Assembly: GCA_918026815.1 (NCBI GenBank)
Contig: CAKJVC010000256.1
Span: 91,486 to 155,485 of the forward strand
DNA from: Chalara sp. BL73
Lineage: Eukaryota > Ascomycota > Leotiomycetes > Helotiales
Reading direction: 5' to 3'
DNA length: 64,000 nt
Shown here: in pieces, positions 11,681-21,581 of the stretch
How positions within the stretch are numbered: position 1 is the first letter of the stretch
Layout: every line of letters begins with the position of its first letter
Notes under the pieces: generated by a model
The model's input: only the letters and a program-made list of their open reading frames with translations
What the model was told of the DNA's origin: nothing
The model's database searches: none
Program-made: the position numbers and the translations under genes

Positions 11681-14413
11681 ATGGCCTTCCGAGGAGAGTT
11701 TCCCTCGCGCGGGAAGGCCGTCTTCATCGTGACCACCGTAACCTTCATCTTAGCCACCATCTTCGTCGCCTCCAGACTCATCAGTCGCTTCTTCATCCTG
11801 CGACACAAGACCGGCGATGACTGGCTCATGATCGTGGCATGGGTAAGTTTTCTAGATACCAGGGTGGCGCACCGCAAACAATTAACGCGGTGATAGGTAA
11901 TTGCCTTTGGCCTGTCCTTTGCAATCGACTACGGCGCCTTCAGAGGGCTCGGCAGACATGATCACGATATCCCCCAGGAATGGCTACCTGCGCTGCGCCA
12001 GTCTGAATATGCCTTTACCATTCTCTACAACCCCGCCCTGATGGCCACGAAAACCTCGATCCTCGTCTTCTACCTTCGGATGTCGAAAAACACACAGAAG
12101 TTTCTGCGCAGAGCGTCATATGCTACGCTTGCCTTGGTCAATGTGGAAGGGGTCGTTCTCACATTTATCAATGCCTTTCAGTGCAACCCGGTGGCGGCGG
12201 CATACACCCCCAGCATCCCCGGGAAATGCATGTCCATCGTTACCATATACCTCTGCTCTGCACCGGTTAATCTTGTGGCAAACCTTGCGATTCTGGTTCT
12301 GCCAATCCCGCTTCTCACAGGCATGCGTTTGCCGCAACGGCAGAAGACGGTTCTCGTATTTACCTTTTCCCTAGGGATATTCGTGACCATTGTGGATGTG
12401 GTCCGGATCTACTATTTGCAGAAAGCCGCAGATACTCAAGCTGCAGATGCTCGGGCTAGCGTGCAGGCGTCTGTGCGGCTTGGAACAGGTCTTGACTTTG
12501 CCTGGAACGCAAGCATATCTTTGATGTGGAGTGCTGTCGAGGTGAATGTGGGCATCATTTGCGCATGCATTCCCACCTTGAAGCCTCTGATTCGACGTAT
12601 ATTGCCCTCCATGATCACGGACATAACACATAGCAGAAGCGACAAGTCTGCTTCTACGGAAGCCCGGATACGAACTAATATATCGCAACAAGACTCTTCA
12701 CACAGCGCAATGATGCCAGCGCTGCCATCCGCGGCTCAAGTGCAGAGAGACCAGGATCAGCAGATAGACATGCTAGACTTTCTTACAACGCCAGAAACAA
12801 ATGCCGCCGCATTGGAAGAGCGAATGGCTCGATCAGCGGCCGTGAATGGGAGACGAAATATGAACCGCATGGGAAATCTGCGAGCGTCAGGAACCCAAAC
12901 CACGGAGTCCACATCTAATACGATATACTTTGGCCTGATCGAAATGAAACGGCCCAAGAGTATGCTCAAGATTCGTGGAATGGAGTCATTCAAGTACTGT
13001 ACCGCAGTCACAATTTTGTTTTTCCTGTGGGGATTCTCATATGGATTGTTGAACACCCTGAACGGCCAGATCTCAAAAGTGGCGATGGAGACCCCGACCC
13101 AGAGGCTCGGCCTGTCTTCAGCATACTTCACCGGCTACTTAATTGGTCCGCTGACGGTGGGACAGTGGGTGCTTCGACATTACGGCTTCAAAGCGACTTT
13201 CATCTACGGCCTCTGCATATACGGCATCGGGACACTGATGTTCTGGCCCTCGGCGGTCCAGAAGTCATGGCCGGGATTCTTACTTTGCCAATTTGTCGTC
13301 GGCTATGGCTTGTCTATATTGGAGACTGCAGCCAATCCATTCATTGCCCTCTGTGGCCCGGCTCAATACGCAGAGTACCGTCTGCTCCTATCCCAGGGGG
13401 TCCAAGCGACCGCCTCTGTTCTGAGTCAACTGCTTGCCCAGAAAGTTCTCTTCGATAACCTGTCGCAGGATGTCCTGCTGGATGTGCAATGGACCTACCT
13501 AGCTGTTGCCTTGGTGTGCGTTATCCTCGCTCTCTTCTTCTACTACATGCCACTCCCAGAAGCCACCGATACCGACCTTCAAAAGCTAGCTGAGAACCTC
13601 TCCATCTCCCCTTCCCAAACAATATTCTCCGACAAGCTACCCCTCATCTACACCACCGCTTTCCTCGCCATATTCTGCCAATTCCTCTATGTCGCCGCTC
13701 AGGAAAGCAACGCCGTCTGGTTCGAGCCTCTTTTCGAAACCCTCTCTCCTATCTCATCTTTTGCCATAACCCTGCAAAATTATACCCTTGTCGCACAAAC
13801 CCTCTTTGCTGTCTCCCGCTTCATCTTCGCGGCCCTGTGCCTCATTATACGACCTCGTATCCTTTTGTTAACAGCTTTCCTCCTGGGCACCTTGTTCCTC
13901 ATCCTTGCTCACACCCTTGACCTCTCTGCAAACGGCATGGCTGGCCCGATTCTTATGTGGTACTTCTTCGAGGGGCCAATCTTCCCGCTCGTTTTCGCTA
14001 TCGGCATCCGTGGCATGGGAAGATGGACAAAATGGACCGCCGCTATCTTGATTGCCAGCGTTTGTGGCGGCGCGGTTTTCCCGTTTGTGGTGTGGGCTGT
14101 GACAAATAATCACTCCGTACAATACTCTTACTGCGTAATCATTGCTATCATGGCTTTTGGAACATTGTTTCCCATTTACCTCAACGCGGTTCCCGCAGCG
14201 AGACACCAGGTTGATCCAGCTATCGCGAGCTCGTTGGGGAATAGGCCAATAGAAGAGGACTTGGAGGCAACAGGCGGGAGGGTTAGAAGGATGAGTAAGA
14301 GGTTTGTTAGTATATTTGGGTCACGCAGGGCGAGTAGCGTTAGCGCCGGAAGCGAGAGCCCACAATTCGAACATAGAGAGGATGATAGTGAGCTAGAGCG
14401 GGAAGTAAAATGA
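11681..14413 (+). CDS. SAT4/PTH11-type 7TM domain fused to FucP-like MFS sugar permease
   Basis: Two exons (11681-11842 and 11897-14413, 54-nt intron) encode 892 residues. Residues 1-285 form a SAT4-type fungal rhodopsin domain (the PTH11-like class): seven hydrophobic segments, GDDWLMIVAW in the first loop, Tyr-rich LRQSEYAFTILYNPALMATK and FQCNPVAAAY. A polar linker follows (about 286-415). Residues 416-810 form a twelve-segment MFS carrier of the fucose/glucose-galactose permease type, with FFLWGFSYGLLNTLNGQI and GLSILETAANPFIAL. The tail is basic then acidic. The second exon is one uninterrupted 2.5-kb frame that runs through both domains, so the fusion does not come from gene-model joining. 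By family, the first half resembles a membrane sensor and the second moves sugars by proton symport; a transporter-receptor role is inference. No frameshift or missing segment is seen. Confidence 0.9.
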
Positions 14414-14820
14414 TACATCATGTATATGCAAGCCAGACGTCTGTTTTAGCGACAATGCATTGGGAGGTGTTTTTGGCTGGGCGGATATTCTGCCTTATGA
14501 TAGCTGGAGTTTGGCCCCTGAACCGGAATTGGGTGGATGCCGTGCTGTTTAGCAGGCTTGGGGAAAAGGTGTTGGTTACGGTTGGAGGCGGCTGGTATCA
14601 GGGCGTGCTATAGGGTTTTTAAAGTTCCCAAGAACTGCATATATTATTATCTCATGACCACGGGCATGATCATCGACTTGCGAAAGTTTTCGTCTGACCT
14701 CAATATATTTATTTCTTCCAAAACACCTTCCTTCGGGGATATAAATGTGGCCCGCTAGCCAGGACTGTCTCCCCCTTTCCGAAATTCTACATGTTCTCTA
14801 CAGAGCAAGGAAATACATGG

Positions 14821-15285
14821 TCATCTGACGTCTGAAACCTGAAACCTGAAACCTAGCCCGAGATGAAACTCAAGCAGGATGATATCTGTTAGCACGTATC
14901 CTCCCCCGGACAAAAACGATACGGGTGGAGTGGAGAGTAAGTGTGCCTTCTGTACATTTGCTTCGTTGACCGCATCATGTTTCGCTCTCCTTCGAGCCAT
15001 CTCCTCCCGGGAGCGCTTGGATTCCGATATAATGGTAACAGGATCGTGGAATATTGTCCCGTCAAAGGCACCCTCAGCAATGCCGAACTCACCGTAATCT
15101 GCCCTCCCCAATTGCCACCCATATCCCGAAGGGGAACCCCTAGAAGAAGCGTCCGAACAACTACTGCTGCCGACCCCATTGTGACGACGCGTCATCCTGA
15201 TAGCCTTCTTGCCCTTTCTAAGAGCTCTGCCAGATGGAAAATCAAGCAACGAGTCCATTATGGGCTGGAACCAAGGACCGCTCAA
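14821..15285 (-). CDS. Hypothetical 154-residue basic protein
   Basis: A single open frame with an ATG at 15285. The N-terminal third is basic (FPSGRALRKGKKAIRMTRRH), followed by Ser- and Gly-rich sequence and a charged helix-like stretch (SKRSREEMARRRAKHDAVNE). The composition looks coding. The last 40 residues are less convincing and may lie beyond an unrecognised splice site; they run into a short tandem repeat of GAAACCT at 14835-14857. I do not recognise a family. It lies on the strand opposite the SAT4-permease gene, 408 bases from its end. Confidence 0.4.
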   Translation of the reverse strand: MSGPWFQPIMDSLLDFPSGRALRKGKKAIRMTRRHNGVGSSSCSDASSRGSPSGYGWQLGRADYGEFGIAEGAFDGTIFHDPVTIISESKRSREEMARRRAKHDAVNEANVQKAHLLSTPPVSFLSGGGYVLTDIILLEFHLGLGFRFQVSDVR

Positions 15286-15428
15286 CAGGCAAGTAGGTCA
15301 AATAAGGGAGGGCTCCGTTGAACGATCTATACGTGATATATCTACCCTTCCTAACCTCCCAGCCCGGATGCAGATCTTCTATTTTAGCAGCGGCTGATGA
15401 CCGTAACAATGAGCCACGTCGGCCATTA

Positions 15429-15454
15429 TCTCTCTCTCTCTCTCTCTCTCTCTC
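15429..15454. repeat. (TC)13 microsatellite
   Basis: Perfect dinucleotide repeat read directly from the sequence. Confidence 0.95.
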
Positions 15455-15829
15455 CCCGCTCCCAGCCCGCCTCTCAACCCAGCAACACTATCCCACCCCC
15501 AATTACGCATGACAAATCCTGGATCCGAAGACGCTTGCTAGCAACGTTCGAAGGAGGCATCGGGAAGGTGGCCTGCCGAGCAGGAAACGGCGCCGTCTCC
15601 CCCGTCCCGAAAGCCGCAGGGGCTTGGAATCAGCCGCAGCAATATCCGGGTCGCTTGTGCGAATTTTCGCCCTACCGTAGGCTAAGATATCAAACGCCCG
15701 GCTGTCGTTCTGCTCGGGAACGAGGCCGCCCGGGCGTGCCGGTTGTGCCGGTTGAACCGGTTGAATAAGGCGGGGCGAGAGGTAGAGGTTTCATTGCAAT
15801 TTAAACGACCGAAGAAAATTGGAACAAGA

Positions 15830-15841
15830 GGGGGGGGGGGG
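15830..15841. repeat. G12 homopolymer
   Basis: Twelve consecutive G, read directly. Confidence 0.9.
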
Positions 15842-15905
15842 TTCTTGGTTCGTGATCCTGGAAGCATTAACGAGGTCGACTCAATCCTCAATCCTGTATT
15901 AAGTG

Positions 15906-15923
15906 TTTTTTTTTTTTTTTTTT
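15906..15923. repeat. T18 homopolymer
   Basis: Eighteen consecutive T, read directly; true length may be uncertain because of sequencing slippage. Confidence 0.9.
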
Positions 15924-16218
15924 GGTGCAAATTTGGCTGTGTGATCACATGTGCTACATATAGATTTTCACCTCGTAGGGACGTCGGTTACTCGTTTCTA
16001 AGCAGCTAAATGCCGCGGCTGTCCTGGGCCGCAATCTCGCTCGCTCGCTCACCTGTCGTTTCTATCTACGTTTTACGTCCCGTCGTGAGCTTCGAGAATA
16101 TTCGATCCGGGGCCAAAGGACGCTTGAGAAAGGATTGGGCTCGCCAGGCAGTTTGTGCTGACAAGACAAGCCGTCCTGCTTCCTTTTTATGCATTTCAAG
16201 TCAACGGGCAAGATGTCC

Positions 16219-17844
16219 TCAGATTTGCCAGGCTTCCTGCTTCTCCAGCGTCAAGCTATCAGCACTCTCGAAGCTCATCCTTTGCCCCACCTGTGTCTGC
16301 TTCCACCAACCTGGCCCGAGCACAGGCGATTCGATGTCCGCTGGCTCACCACTATTGCCAATTCCGCTATGGCTTCCGCCTTTCTCCTCCGAAGCGGTCA
16401 CCGACTGGGGACGACGGAGAATCTTGGCCGTCAACCACGGACGAGGCGAAATAGCTTGAGGGGCTGGAGGCGCCCCTCCATCGTTGGGCATGCTATGCGG
16501 GTGGCGAAATTTCACCCACTCGGGGACAGACTTGAAGGATCGGACGTCGCTCTCCTCGGAAGCCAAGGTTATTTGGCTGTTCCTGTAGCACCATGAACGG
16601 TGGAAAGCCGGGGGTAAGACTTCCGCTGGCGATATTTGCGGTTGGAGAAAGGCTTCCGTACCACTTTGTTCAATTTCTCTCTGCCGGCGAGATATGGCTG
16701 GAGGCCGAGGAGGCGGGAGGCCCGTAGGCAGAGGTGGTCGTGATGGAGGAGATTCCACGTCAAGCGCACTTCGAGACCTTGAGACCGTTGAGCGACGGCG
16801 GAAGAACGAGGCGAGCGAGTTCCGGTTCGGAGCCCCTTCTCCTGGTGCGTGAGGTGTGACGGGATTCTGGCCCGTGGGGTTGAGCCGGATGAGTCTTCTC
16901 AAGGTTGTGGGGAGCGACCGCCTCGATTTCCGGGTTACGGCAGGCGGTACGAAAGTTGACCTGTAATCCCAACCTAAGCTACCTCCTGACCCAACTTCTG
17001 CCGTCAGTAAAGAGTCGGGGATCTCTTCTGGTGTTCGGCTATAAGGCCACCAACGGGAATCCCCCCCAGTACCTGGCCGGCGGTGAGAAAGGTATGGCGC
17101 CGCCTTTGGGGGTTCATCCCTACGCCGCTTGAAGAGCAGAAATATCACGGTCAGGAGAGAAGAAAACCCGGCTGCTTGGTTGTTAGCCTTAGATGTTAGA
17201 CGGTCCCGACGGAATGAGGCTTCGAACGCACCAATAGTCCCAACGGCAATCCCGGCCTTCTGACCCGGCCCTAAAGTGCTATGATCATGTTGAGTAACCG
17301 AATTGGGGGGGAAAGAAACAACCTCGGTCGGTACAGCAATAGAGCTGCTGGTAACAACGAAGGTTGTCAACAATACTGTCGTCATCAAAGATGGCGTGGA
17401 TATGACTGGGGATGTTTCGCTATATATAGATGGAGTGAGCGCAATGGACGCACTAGCTACAATAGCCGATGTAAAAGAAGGAGAGGCTTCTGTTGTTGAG
17501 GTCGTGATGGGAGCTAGAGGACTCGTTGGTGAAGGAGTAGAAGAAGCTGGGCCAGAAAAAGCTGAACCAGAAAAAGATGAACTAGAAAATGCCGGACTAG
17601 GAAAAGCCGGACTAGATGGAGGGGAAGAGATTGGGGATCCTATCGACTCTAACGGAGAACCTTGGATCGGTGAGGTCGTTGGAGCTTCGGTTGTGATAGT
17701 TAGTGCTGCAACAGGTGGCCCCTTTTTGTTTCCTACAGGCCCTGGGGGTCCATTCTTATTGCCTTGGAGACCTGGTGCATTCGTATTCACCGGGTCACGA
17801 GGGGGAAGACCCTTTGTCCGTTTCTGACTCTCTGATGACGCCAT
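16219..17844 (-). CDS. Ser/Thr-rich single-pass membrane protein (Mid2/WSC-sensor-like layout)
   Basis: The frame is open without a stop, but a 60-nt GT-AG intron (17172-17231) is almost certainly present. Retained, it would put a charged stretch (FRRDRLTSKANN) in the middle of the membrane segment. Removed, it leaves a clean transmembrane helix (about residues 195-217) that ends in a KRRR stop-transfer signal. The spliced protein has 521 residues counted from the ATG at 17844; upstream codons are open but start with GTG. Residues 45-180 are a Ser/Thr/Pro-rich, probably O-glycosylated exterior domain. Residues 218-521 are a Pro/Arg/Ser-rich cytoplasmic tail. The layout matches fungal cell-wall stress sensors, but there is no WSC cysteine domain and no clear signal peptide, so membrane insertion may be unusual or an upstream exon may be missing. 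Function is not assigned. Confidence 0.65.
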   Translation of the reverse strand: MASSESQKRTKGLPPRDPVNTNAPGLQGNKNGPPGPVGNKKGPPVAALTITTEAPTTSPIQGSPLESIGSPISSPPSSPAFPSPAFSSSSFSGSAFSGPASSTPSPTSPLAPITTSTTEASPSFTSAIVASASIALTPSIYSETSPVISTPSLMTTVLLTTFVVTSSSIAVPTEVVSFPPNSVTQHDHSTLGPGQKAGIAVGTIGAFEASFRRDRLTSKANNQAAGFSSLLTVIFLLFKRRRDEPPKAAPYLSHRRPGTGGDSRWWPYSRTPEEIPDSLLTAEVGSGGSLGWDYRSTFVPPAVTRKSRRSLPTTLRRLIRLNPTGQNPVTPHAPGEGAPNRNSLASFFRRRSTVSRSRSALDVESPPSRPPLPTGLPPPRPPAISRRQREIEQSGTEAFLQPQISPAEVLPPAFHRSWCYRNSQITLASEESDVRSFKSVPEWVKFRHPHSMPNDGGAPPAPQAISPRPWLTAKILRRPQSVTASEEKGGSHSGIGNSGEPADIESPVLGPGWWKQTQVGQRMSFESADSLTLEKQEAWQI

Positions 17845-19688
17845 TCTATCGATATCCCTAGATATATAATGAGGGACTGCTTTTTTAGGCTCAGGGAATC
17901 TGAACACTCACCAGCTAATTTTTAACGTGCTGAGCAATCGTTTCTAAATTCTGTTTCAAACATGGGGAATTGAGCGCCAACGCCTAGTAATTCGAAATAG
18001 ACAGAAAAATAATAATAAATGTGCAATCCGCAGTCTGCAGGCAGACCGCTGCAAGAGACTAAAATGAGGAAGGGGGAAAAACAAAAAGGCAACCGTCGGC
18101 CAGCTGTTGGAAGGAAGAAACGTATGGCAATAGAGAGGAGGATGTTGAACCTCAACTGGAAGATCTGCACGAGCCGGTAGCTATATGACGGCTGCAACGG
18201 TGCAACGGCAACAACCCACTTGAATAATGTCGCCCAACGAATATGCAAAGAAACAAAGGGAAAGCCACGGTTCCGTCAAAGTGTCAAATGCGCCGCATCG
18301 GGCATTATGAGGAAGCCTCTTTTCTGCTACTGGCATGATGGATAGCCGGAAGTGGTACCGGCCGTGACTTAAACTATAGGACCTGCTGTGACGGGCTGTC
18401 ACACTCAAGTTCGCCCGACGGAGGTCCAATAGATAAGGGGATATGTCATCGTATCGCGTGGTGCTGAATGACTTCAGCGGCTCTGAAAAGAAACAGCATA
18501 GTCGGATGAGTGTTTCAAGCGCCGGGGGCTGCGATCCGGGCCCCGGAAACCTACCTATGGCGTTGTGGCTGGACGCCTGAAATCGACCACGTTTGAGGCT
18601 ACTCTCCCCCCTCCCCCACTCTAAACAGATGTTATGTTATAGAGCCAAGGGTTTTGGGTCAAGTTTTAACATATTGATTTTTATCGGAGCCTCTGGAATA
18701 TAGTCTTGCCACCAGCTAGCTTGGCGCTTTAAAAGGTCCTCTCTAAGTATTAAGTACGGCCTAAGCTGCTTCCGTCTTAACTTGCCTCCATTCAAAAAAA
18801 CAAAAACAAAAAAACTCCATCTCTATATAAGTACTGGTCGAAGTATTACTAATTGGAAATTGCTTTTTTCCACATGCACTCGCATCGGTTTCACGTTTGT
18901 GATATTGCCCTATAGCCTCCCTACCAAATATGCCTCGCAGTCCCCCGTGAACTCGCCTTTTCTCCTCTGACTACCCCAACCGCCGTAGCCGGCTATCGAA
19001 CCTGTGCGTGGAGCAAGCCTAGGCATTGGCTCTCAGCCAGATGATGGGAGGCTTATACAAGTACAGCGCCGTCGGTTTGCTGCTTGGAAGGCAATGGAAC
19101 GTGGTAGGTGCTATAAGGCAAATCATACAGCTGGGGAATTTGGTGGAAGTGGATGGGATCTTGAAGAGGGAGAGGATGAGGTGTTACCCCCTGTTTCCTT
19201 GGCTGGACGGCTGTGGATCATGAATTTGGTTTCGGGATATTTCATGTTTGCGTGGATGGATTCAGGTGGGAATATGGTGAGTTTCCTTCTCTCCTCTCCG
19301 CTCCCGCCCGAAGTTTATAGTCGGCACTAGCCTTGCTCCTATCTCGAGATTGTGCTTGGTCCCTGGCGGTTGTTGGACGCCGGCATCGGCAGTCATACAG
19401 AGATTTTGATCCTGATAGCGTTAATTCGGGCCGCGAAGAGGTGACTGGAGGAATATTAGGCGCGATTGTGTACCAATGTGCAGGATGAGTTAAGGTGATA
19501 TAGTACCGGCTGATGGCCAGGTTTCCTTGTATATAGTTCTTGCGCATGGACTAACCTTTCTGAACCCCCTTCCTGAGCATCTCATCTCACGTAGACACAT
19601 GTTATATGCACATCTCTTTGGCACGGATCATGTGCTTGGGAAGCTCTTCTAGCTTTTCTTGACTTCGGCATTTCATCCTCAACCCCTA
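17845..19688. other. Intergenic region, no gene supported
   Basis: 1.8 kb between two minus-strand genes. The ORFs are short and lack domains. The first 400 bases presumably hold the promoter and leader of the Ser/Thr-rich membrane protein gene. Confidence 0.5.
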
Positions 19689-21158
19689 TTACAACACCTT
19701 CCGCAACAATATTCTAACCCTACCAAAAGTCTGACCTAGCCCAGCAAAGCCGAATGTGGGAAGACGAGCAACGAAGAACACTGTGACACAGAGGGGAAGA
19801 GCTACAGCAAAGTAGATGGCGAGATCGTGCCTTGACACACCCCCATCCATACTAAAAAGACTCGCCACAAACGATAGAGGTACAAAAAGCAATGCGAGGT
19901 TAGTCAATCGAGTTACGTTTGCTGCTTCCTTTAACGAGCGCCGCATGTCCGTGATCTGAAGGACCGATGTGACAACCGGCACCATGATCTCAAGTCGACG
20001 ACCATACGTATCAACCAAGGCAGCAATATATTCGAAATCTCGAACCAGCAAGGAGTACTGTTCAAGGCCCGTATCGACCTTGTTCTGATATTTAAGAAAA
20101 TTGATCACAGACTGAAGTTTACTCGATGTCTGGAGGCAACGACGTCCCCATACCTCGAGAGAGCGCAGGTCCGAATCGATCTTTCTCAGTCTGTGTTTCT
20201 CCAATGGGGCTTCTGTGGAATACTCGTATTGCTTGATGCTATTGCTCATTACTGCGATATAGCTTACCCACTCACCTGCTGCGATTTTCAGGGGGTAGTA
20301 TGTCAGAGAGAGAAGCGTAGGGTGCTCAGGCTGGAAAGCTGGAGGTCGCTCTTTCTCCCAGTAATATACGAGGTCTTCAAGGAGAGATGTTCTGCCGGGA
20401 GCTCCGGGATCTGGTTCGACCAAAGGTCGGCGTTCAGAGAAGTCTTCATACCCTCCCTGGAATGGCCGTGATGGAAGCGCTAGCTGCATTTCTGGCGTTG
20501 TATATTTTTCAGAGGTTGGCCTGTCAACGAGTATCACCCCTAGGTCAACTTCAGCTATATCCCCTCTGGGCCGTTTCGTATTACCTAACCATGACATCGA
20601 CTTAGTGCTCGAAAGTAGAATAGAGCAGCTCTGTTGCTCCAGCCCGATAAATGTGTTCTTTATTGGAGGCAGAAGCACAAGTCTACGGGGTACATTGCTG
20701 TTGCACAACATCTTTCGCGGCGTTATTGAGCAAGCATCGAAGTCAATAGGCCGCTGATATTGCACACTGAGGAAGTTTTGGGTCAAGGATCTAGAGGGAA
20801 GTGTAGCGATGGATGGTTTAGACGATGCAATATCCATTGTCGGGCCATGTATCTGAGAAGCAAAGAACAGTGGATCAATGTCCAAGGACCATCCGAGCGT
20901 CTCGATAATAGCTTTGCTAAGGTCCTCAATGATTATAATTCGGCCTTGACACCCACGGGCTTCTGCGTTCAAAAGAGCCTCGAGCTCCCGGGGATCGAGA
21001 TCAGTTCGACGAGGCTTCTCATCCTGTGCGAAGAACCCGAGGCTAACAATTCTGCAGTCTTGCTTTGCGATATCATTTAACATGAACCGAGAGAGATTTC
21101 GAAGACATGGGTTCCTCTTGCTTTGGGCAACGATATAGTCAGAATATGATTGCGCCAT
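19689..21158 (-). CDS. CorA-like membrane protein (fungal CorA/ZntB relative)
   Basis: A single-exon frame of 489 residues from the ATG at 21158; the open frame upstream begins with TTG. A long soluble region (1-410), with EYIAALVDTYGRRLEIMVPV leading into a helix, precedes two C-terminal hydrophobic segments (about 418-437 and 446-467). This is the layout of CorA-family Mg2+/divalent-cation channels: a big cytosolic funnel, a long stalk helix and two membrane helices. At the end of the first helix CorA proteins carry GMN; here the sequence is LFSMDGGV, so the selectivity motif is not conserved. Transport of Mg2+ should therefore not be assumed. The gene is divergent from the RelA/SpoT-domain gene, with 423 bases between the two starts. 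Confidence 0.7.
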   Translation of the reverse strand: MAQSYSDYIVAQSKRNPCLRNLSRFMLNDIAKQDCRIVSLGFFAQDEKPRRTDLDPRELEALLNAEARGCQGRIIIIEDLSKAIIETLGWSLDIDPLFFASQIHGPTMDIASSKPSIATLPSRSLTQNFLSVQYQRPIDFDACSITPRKMLCNSNVPRRLVLLPPIKNTFIGLEQQSCSILLSSTKSMSWLGNTKRPRGDIAEVDLGVILVDRPTSEKYTTPEMQLALPSRPFQGGYEDFSERRPLVEPDPGAPGRTSLLEDLVYYWEKERPPAFQPEHPTLLSLTYYPLKIAAGEWVSYIAVMSNSIKQYEYSTEAPLEKHRLRKIDSDLRSLEVWGRRCLQTSSKLQSVINFLKYQNKVDTGLEQYSLLVRDFEYIAALVDTYGRRLEIMVPVVTSVLQITDMRRSLKEAANVTRLTNLALLFVPLSFVASLFSMDGGVSRHDLAIYFAVALPLCVTVFFVARLPTFGFAGLGQTFGRVRILLRKVL

Positions 21159-21581
21159 CACTTTCTCGAAGATTAGCAATGGACTCGAACGGCCTTGTCA
21201 AGACTTTCCGGACTGAAAGCCTTTCAGTGTGCCTTATTGTTGTGCGGGAGCTGGTCTCCCAGGTGGCGGCCCAGCGCTTGGCCTTAAAGTTGGTAGTGTG
21301 CGCTGCAAAAACCTGGCCCCGTGACAGAGCGCCTGCAGTCCAGCTTGCAGCCGGTGTGGAAGCCTTGTGTGACGTGTGGGAACCCGTCCCGAATAGAATG
21401 GTTGAGGCCGACATAATGTGCAACGACCTTTAGAGCCTTGCGCAAATTTTTGTATTATGGTGCTGCAGTAAGTGACTCTGCATGTTGTCATCGAAGGATC
21501 TTTGACAAGAAACTAACCATGTGCAATACTTTTTGGAACTTGTCTACTTCATTTCCAACGAGGCTTCCACCACATTGACAA
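21159..21581. promoter_or_regulatory. Shared divergent promoter region
   Basis: The 423 bases separating the CorA-like start codon (minus strand) and the RelA/SpoT-domain start codon (plus strand) must hold both promoters. No individual site is claimed. Confidence 0.5.

Larger units (their letters stand above)
15286..16218. other. Intergenic region with simple repeats
   Basis: No gene is supported. Three simple tracts lie within 500 bases (a CT microsatellite, a 12-base G run and an 18-base T run), listed separately. Confidence 0.5.
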
